Of a stretch of 64,000 nucleotides of DNA, positions 60,196-64,000 are shown one piece after another. Position 1 is the first letter of the stretch, and each line of letters starts with the position of its first letter. Both the position numbers and the translations under genes were made by a program. The notes beneath the pieces are model-generated. The model saw nothing but the letters and a program-made list of their open reading frames with translations, was not told the origin of the DNA and ran no database searches. Location: positions 1 through 64,000 of the forward strand of contig NZ_QAVX01000010.1 of NCBI RefSeq assembly GCF_003121485.1, written 5' to 3'. The DNA is from Dyella sp. C11 (lineage in GTDB: Bacteria > Pseudomonadota > Gammaproteobacteria > Xanthomonadales > Rhodanobacteraceae).

Positions 60196-61008
60196 TCAGG
60201 ACTGCAGTGCGAGCGCGGTCAGGCGATCCAGTTCTTCTTCGTCGAATCCTGCTTCGAGTCTGGCCGGTCGATTGAACGGCCCACGCAAGTTGCGGCCCAT
60301 GTAGTCGCGAAGCAGATCGAGGAAGGTGTCGCGCGCATCGACGCCGTCGCGCTCACAGCAATGGTGGAACCAGCGCGTGCCGGCGGCGACGTGCGCCACT
60401 TCCTCACGCAGGATTACGCGCAGGATCTCCACCGTGCGCTCGTCGCCTACCGAAAGCAGTCGATCAATCATGCCGGGGGTGACGTCCAGGCCACGTGCTT
60501 CGAGCACGCGCGGCACCAGCGCCATGCGTGCGGTGTCGTGGTGCGCGGTTTTCTCGGCCATTTCCCACAGGCCGTTGTGCGCGTCGAAATCGCCGTACGC
60601 ATGACCAAGTTCGGCAAGGCGTTCGGACAGCATCGCGAAATGGCGCGCCTCGTCGTGCGCGCAGCTGGCCCAGTCGCGGTAATAGTCGCGCGGCTTGTCG
60701 CGAAAACGGTAAACCGCATCCCACGCGAGATTGATGGCGTTGAATTCGATATGCGCCACGGCGTGCACCAGCGCCGCGCGGCCTTCAGCGCTGCCAAGGC
60801 CGCGATGCGGTACCTGGCGCTGTGGCACGAGGCGTGGGAGCTCGGGGCGACCCGGTGCGGTGATGGGTTCGGGTGCCGGCGATGATGGATCGGGCTGCAA
60901 CTCGCCTGCCAGGAAGGCGTTCCACGCAGCGTGGGTCAGGCGCAGCTTTTCCGCCGGGTCTGTAGCGTCGAGGCAGCGCTTGGCGGCGGTGTGGAGGTTG
61001 GTCGTCAT
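60196..61008 (-). CDS. DUF455 family ferritin-like protein
   Basis: This 270-residue protein has paired metal-binding motifs of a ferritin-like four-helix bundle: AHIEFNAINLAWD, HDEARHFAML (ExxH) and LREEVAHVAAGTRWF (ExxxH). It matches DUF455 proteins, whose reaction is not known; some relatives resemble MiaE-type di-iron hydroxylases. ATG 61008 (MTTNLHTAAKRCL) is preferred; the longer frame reaches back into a repeat. It is the last gene before tRNA-Pro, separated from purF by a REP element. Confidence 0.88.
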   Translation of the reverse strand: MTTNLHTAAKRCLDATDPAEKLRLTHAAWNAFLAGELQPDPSSPAPEPITAPGRPELPRLVPQRQVPHRGLGSAEGRAALVHAVAHIEFNAINLAWDAVYRFRDKPRDYYRDWASCAHDEARHFAMLSERLAELGHAYGDFDAHNGLWEMAEKTAHHDTARMALVPRVLEARGLDVTPGMIDRLLSVGDERTVEILRVILREEVAHVAAGTRWFHHCCERDGVDARDTFLDLLRDYMGRNLRGPFNRPARLEAGFDEEELDRLTALALQS

Positions 61009-61021
61009 GGGAGAGTTCGGC

Positions 61022-61070
61022 GAGCACCCGCCCCTCACCCCAGCCCTCTCCCCGGAGGGGAGAGGGAGCT
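61022..61070. repeat. REP element family A, copy 3
   Basis: Arms CCCTCTCCCC (61044-61053) and GGGGAGAGGG (61057-61066) follow GCCCCTCACCCCA. It has the same orientation as the copy at 14.2 kb and lies between purF and the DUF455 gene. Confidence 0.87.
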
Positions 61071-61076
61071 AGAGCA

Positions 61077-62552
61077 TCAGGCGCTGCGGCGGGAGGCCTT
61101 GGCGTCGTCCGAGCGCAGCATTTCGATCTGCTGCAGATACTGCTGATCCAGCCCGGTGACGTACTCGCCGGAGAAGCACGAGGTGTCGAAATTCTTCAGG
61201 TTCTCGTTGCCGTCCTGCACCGCCCACACCAGATCCTGCAGATCCTGGTAGATCAGCCAATCGGCGCCGAGCATCTGCTGCACTTCCTTCTCGGTGTGGC
61301 CGGCGGCGACCAGTTCCGAGGCGGCCGGCATGTCGATGCCGTACACGTTCGGGTAGCGCACCGGCGGCGCGGCGGAAGCGAAGAACACGTTCTTGGCGCC
61401 CGCATCGCGTGCCATCTGGATGATCTGGCGCGAGGTGGTGCCACGCACGATGGAGTCGTCCACCAGCAGCACGTTCTTCTTGCGGAATTCCAGCTCCACC
61501 GGATTGAGCTTGCGACGCACGGATTTCACGCGCTCACCCTGCCCCGGCATGATGAAGGTGCGACCGATGTAGCGATTCTTGACGAAGCCCTCGCGGAACG
61601 GCACGCCCAGCGCTTCGGCAAGCGCCGACGCGGCGGTGCGCGCGGTATCGGGAATCGGAATCACCGCATCGATGCCGTGGTCCGGACGCTCGCGCAGGAT
61701 CTTTTCCGCCAGCTTCTGGCCCATGCGCAGGCGCGCCTTGTAGACCGACACGTTCTCGATCATCGAATCGGGACGAGCCAGGTACACGTATTCGAAGATG
61801 CACGGCGCATGCGTGGCACCTTCGGCGCAATGGCGTGAGAACAGCTGGCCGTCGTCGGTGATGATCACCGCCTCGCCCGGCTCCACGTCGCGCAGGCGCT
61901 TGAAGCCGAGGATATCCAGCGCCACCGACTCGGAGGCCACGGCGTATTCGCGGCCTTCCGGCGTGACACGCTCGCCCAGCACCAGCGGGCGGATGCCGTT
62001 GGGATCGCGGAACGCCAGCAGGCCATAGCCCAGCACCAGCGCGATGCAGGCATAACCGCCACGCGCACGCTGGTGCACGCCGGCGACGGCCTTGAAGATG
62101 TGGTCCGGCGTCAACGCCATGCGGTCCTGGATCTGCAGCTCGTGCGCCAGCACGTTGAGCAGCACCTCGGAATCGGAATCGGTGTTGATGTGGCGGCGGT
62201 CGTCTTCGAACATTTCGCGACGCAGCTGCTCGGTGTTCACCAGGTTGCCGTTGTGCGCGAACGCAATGCCGTAGGGCGAGTTCACGTAGAACGGCTGGGC
62301 CTCGGTCGAGCCTTCCGAACCGGCCGTGGGATAACGGCAATGGCCGATACCGATGCGACCGCGCAGGCCGCTCATCGGGCCCTGGCTGAACACGTCACGC
62401 ACGAGGCCGTTGCCCTTGTGCAGGCGCAGGCGCGAGCCGTCCACCGTGGCGATGCCGGCAGCGTCCTGCCCACGGTGCTGCAACACGGTCAAACCGTCAT
62501 AGAGGGACGCGGCGACCTCACTGGTGCCGACGATGCCGATGATTCCGCACAT
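61077..62552 (-). CDS. purF: Amidophosphoribosyltransferase
   Basis: PurF makes 5-phosphoribosylamine, the committed step of purine synthesis. The 491-residue protein starts [13 protein letters not shown] with Cys2 as the glutaminase nucleophile after removal of Met. It carries [15 protein letters not shown], the PRPP site [18 protein letters not shown] and the loop [22 protein letters not shown] 62552 is fixed by the required N-terminal Cys. It follows cvpA after 16 bp. Confidence 0.98.
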   Translation of the reverse strand: MCGIIGIVGTSEVAASLYDGLTVLQHRGQDAAGIATVDGSRLRLHKGNGLVRDVFSQGPMSGLRGRIGIGHCRYPTAGSEGSTEAQPFYVNSPYGIAFAHNGNLVNTEQLRREMFEDDRRHINTDSDSEVLLNVLAHELQIQDRMALTPDHIFKAVAGVHQRARGGYACIALVLGYGLLAFRDPNGIRPLVLGERVTPEGREYAVASESVALDILGFKRLRDVEPGEAVIITDDGQLFSRHCAEGATHAPCIFEYVYLARPDSMIENVSVYKARLRMGQKLAEKILRERPDHGIDAVIPIPDTARTAASALAEALGVPFREGFVKNRYIGRTFIMPGQGERVKSVRRKLNPVELEFRKKNVLLVDDSIVRGTTSRQIIQMARDAGAKNVFFASAAPPVRYPNVYGIDMPAASELVAAGHTEKEVQQMLGADWLIYQDLQDLVWAVQDGNENLKNFDTSCFSGEYVTGLDQQYLQQIEMLRSDDAKASRRSA

Positions 62553-62568
62553 GGTTGAAAGCCTGTAA

Positions 62569-63126
62569 TTAGTAAGTCGTTGCCGAGGCGGTCGTGGTAG
62601 CGGCCGCGGGATGGGTTTCGTGTCCAGTCGCTGGGGAAGCGCCCGGCACGCCCGCCGGCAAGGCGGGTAAATGGTCCAGCAGAGGCTGCGGATTGAGGTA
62701 GTGGCGGACGTTGTCCGGCACGCGCTCACCCAGCCACGCAGCCATTCCCTTGAACTGCGGCAATAACACCGAATCGTGCCACCACGGGTCCCGCGTGAAC
62801 GCGGTGAACCCGAGCAGGAACACGGCAAGCGTCACCAGCAGCACGCCGCGCACGAAACCGAACACCATGCCCAGCAGGCGGTCGGTACCGGACAACCCAG
62901 TGCCTTCCACCAGCTTGCTCACCAGGAAGCGCAGCAGCGCACCCAGGATCAGCACGACGATGAAGCAAATGCCGTAACCCACCAGAATCCGCGCCGAAGG
63001 CAGCGAGATGCTGTGTTCGAAATAACCCGCCACGCTGGGGCCGAATGTCCAGGCCACCCAGAACGCGGCAATCCAGATGGCCAGTGCCAACACCTCGGAA
63101 ATGAGGCCACGCCACAGCCCGATCAA
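62569..63126 (-). CDS. cvpA: CvpA family membrane protein (start uncertain)
   Basis: CvpA is a four-helix inner-membrane protein encoded before purF in many gammaproteobacteria and linked to colicin V export and envelope stress. The sequence has [19 protein letters not shown], the block [19 protein letters not shown] and a low-complexity Pro/Ala/Thr tail. The listed start is TTG 63126, which cuts off the first helix. In the same frame upstream I read NWADYIILAVLGVSV, the normal beginning of this family. The codon where Met is expected (63172-63174) is GGG, and no ATG, GTG or TTG occurs between the in-frame TGA (63196-63198) and 63126. Confidence 0.82.
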   Translation of the reverse strand: MIGLWRGLISEVLALAIWIAAFWVAWTFGPSVAGYFEHSISLPSARILVGYGICFIVVLILGALLRFLVSKLVEGTGLSGTDRLLGMVFGFVRGVLLVTLAVFLLGFTAFTRDPWWHDSVLLPQFKGMAAWLGERVPDNVRHYLNPQPLLDHLPALPAGVPGASPATGHETHPAAATTTASATTY

Positions 63127-63207
63127 GACCGAGACGCCCAGGACGGCAAGAATGATGTAGTCGGCCCAATTCCCCGGGTCAGCACCGTGAAAGGTTCAGG
63201 TTGAAGT

Positions 63208-64000
63208 TCACGGAGCGGTGACGACGTTGCCGTCCACGCCCAGCTTGCTCTTGATCTGGTCGCGGATGCGCACGGCATCGGCGCGCTGCGTCTGCGGGCC
63301 GGCCCGCACGCGCCACAGCTGCTTGCCGTTGGCGTTCACGGTGTCCACGTAGCCATCGAAGCCGTTGGCGCGCAGCTTGTCGCGCAGCGCATTGGCATCG
63401 CCCTGGCTGCCCATGGCAGCCACCTGAACGGCCCAGCCACCGGCGCGCGACGACGAGGCGGCGGTATTGGCCGCGGCGGCAGCGGGCTTCGCGGCAGGCG
63501 CGTCGTCCTGCGTCGGCGTGGAAGCCGAGCTTTCCAGGCGCGCCGGGGCACCCGGAATGGTCTGCGTGATCTTCAGGCGGGCGGCTTCCGCCGCGGCGCG
63601 GGATTCAAACGGTCCCGCAGTCACCATGGTCAGCGCCTTGCCACCCTGGTTGATGGCGCGGCCATTGGCCGGATAACCCAGGCCACGCACGCGGGTGATC
63701 AGGTTCTGCGCACTGGATTCCGACGCATAGGCGCTGAGATTGATCGAGTACGCACCGTGGGCTGCCGTGGCAGGTGCTGCCGCCGGTTCGGCCTGCGCCG
63801 GAACGGCCGGCGTGCCGGCGGTCGGCTTGGTCGCAGCTGCCGTGGTGGTGGCGCTGCCCGTCACGCTAGCCGCGCCCTTGCCCTGAACCGGAATCATCGG
63901 CTGCGCGGCGCTGGAGCCGGGGCGCGTCACCGTGGTGGGTTCAGGCTTCTGGCCCGCGGTGGGGTCGGTTTCCACGTCCTTGGGACGATTGGAACCGATA
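63208..64000 (-). CDS. dedD: SPOR domain protein (DedD-like), 5' end beyond window
   Basis: This partial protein has a long Ala/Pro/Thr-rich linker and two SPOR-like repeats. One starts at AYSINLSAYASESSAQNLI, the other at GGWAVQVAAMGSQGDANALRDK and ends RVRAGPQTQRADAVRIRD. SPOR domains bind denuded peptidoglycan at the division septum. The N-terminus with its expected membrane anchor is outside the window; the frame stays open to base 64000. It is upstream of cvpA-purF, as dedD is in E. coli, which supports the name. Confidence 0.85.
   Translation of the reverse strand, partial: IGSNRPKDVETDPTAGQKPEPTTVTRPGSSAAQPMIPVQGKGAASVTGSATTTAAATKPTAGTPAVPAQAEPAAAPATAAHGAYSINLSAYASESSAQNLITRVRGLGYPANGRAINQGGKALTMVTAGPFESRAAAEAARLKITQTIPGAPARLESSASTPTQDDAPAAKPAAAAANTAASSSRAGGWAVQVAAMGSQGDANALRDKLRANGFDGYVDTVNANGKQLWRVRAGPQTQRADAVRIRDQIKSKLGVDGNVVTAP

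Overview
The window is about 63% G+C and reads as a chromosomal segment of a gammaproteobacterium of the order Xanthomonadales, most likely family Rhodanobacteraceae (Dyella/Luteibacter/Rhodanobacter-like). This is inferred from gene order and family flavour: an EpsE/chain-length exopolysaccharide pair, a Tat-exported HiPIP, an mtnB-mtnD-mtnC set, a complete his operon led by a YerC/YecD-type TrpR relative, a DUF455 ferritin-like protein, and abundant short palindromic (REP-type) repeats. No taxonomic search could be run. Most of the window is dense housekeeping sequence; there is no CRISPR array, prophage, integrase or insertion sequence.

Layout. 0-2.2 kb: exopolysaccharide export lipoprotein and chain-length regulator (minus strand). 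2.5-5.6 kb: a short-chain dehydrogenase, a methyltransferase resembling the family that makes 3-hydroxy-fatty-acid methyl esters, and, convergent to it, a LuxR-type regulator; together these form a candidate signalling cassette. 5.8-6.4 kb: a five-gene tRNA operon (Arg-Pro-Arg-His-Lys) with promoter and terminator. 6.8-10.2 kb: ftsH and rlmE divergent from yhbY, then a Mth938-domain protein. 10.2-22.3 kb: a long minus-strand cluster pyrG-kdsA-eno-ftsB-ispD-ispF-mgtE-truD and surE-pcm-yqaA-nlpD, with one plus-strand Smr-domain gene between truD and surE. 22.7-26.7 kb: the cyoABCD quinol oxidase operon.

26.9-36.4 kb: an M24 aminopeptidase, parE, 3-hydroxyanthranilate dioxygenase, a NUDIX hydrolase, two tandem paralogous amino acid permeases and a HiPIP, separated by REP-rich spacers. 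36.5-39.6 kb: the methionine-salvage genes mtnB, mtnD and mtnC, followed by a legumain-like C13 peptidase. 39.6-45 kb: the sulfate/thiosulfate ABC importer (sbp-cysT-cysW-cysA) and an FAD/NAD(P)-binding protein. 45.3-52.7 kb: the histidine operon (yerC-hisG-hisD-hisC-hisB-hisH-hisA-hisF-hisIE), whose first gene is preceded by a palindrome very like a Trp repressor operator. 52.7-53.6 kb: a composite repeat island without genes. 53.6-56.2 kb: a MarR-regulated efflux operon with a perfect palindromic operator. 56.4-64 kb: an aromatic amino acid lyase, hisS, tRNA-Pro, a DUF455 protein and the dedD-cvpA-purF group, in which cvpA has no recognisable start codon at the expected place and dedD runs off the window edge.

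Most genes lie in operons with ATGA or 3-bp junctions, so translational coupling is common. The points most worth a second look are the 2.5-5.6 kb cassette, the TrpR-like operator at the his operon, the cvpA start, the three-hairpin gene-free stretch near 35.8 kb, and the insertions in the aromatic lyase.
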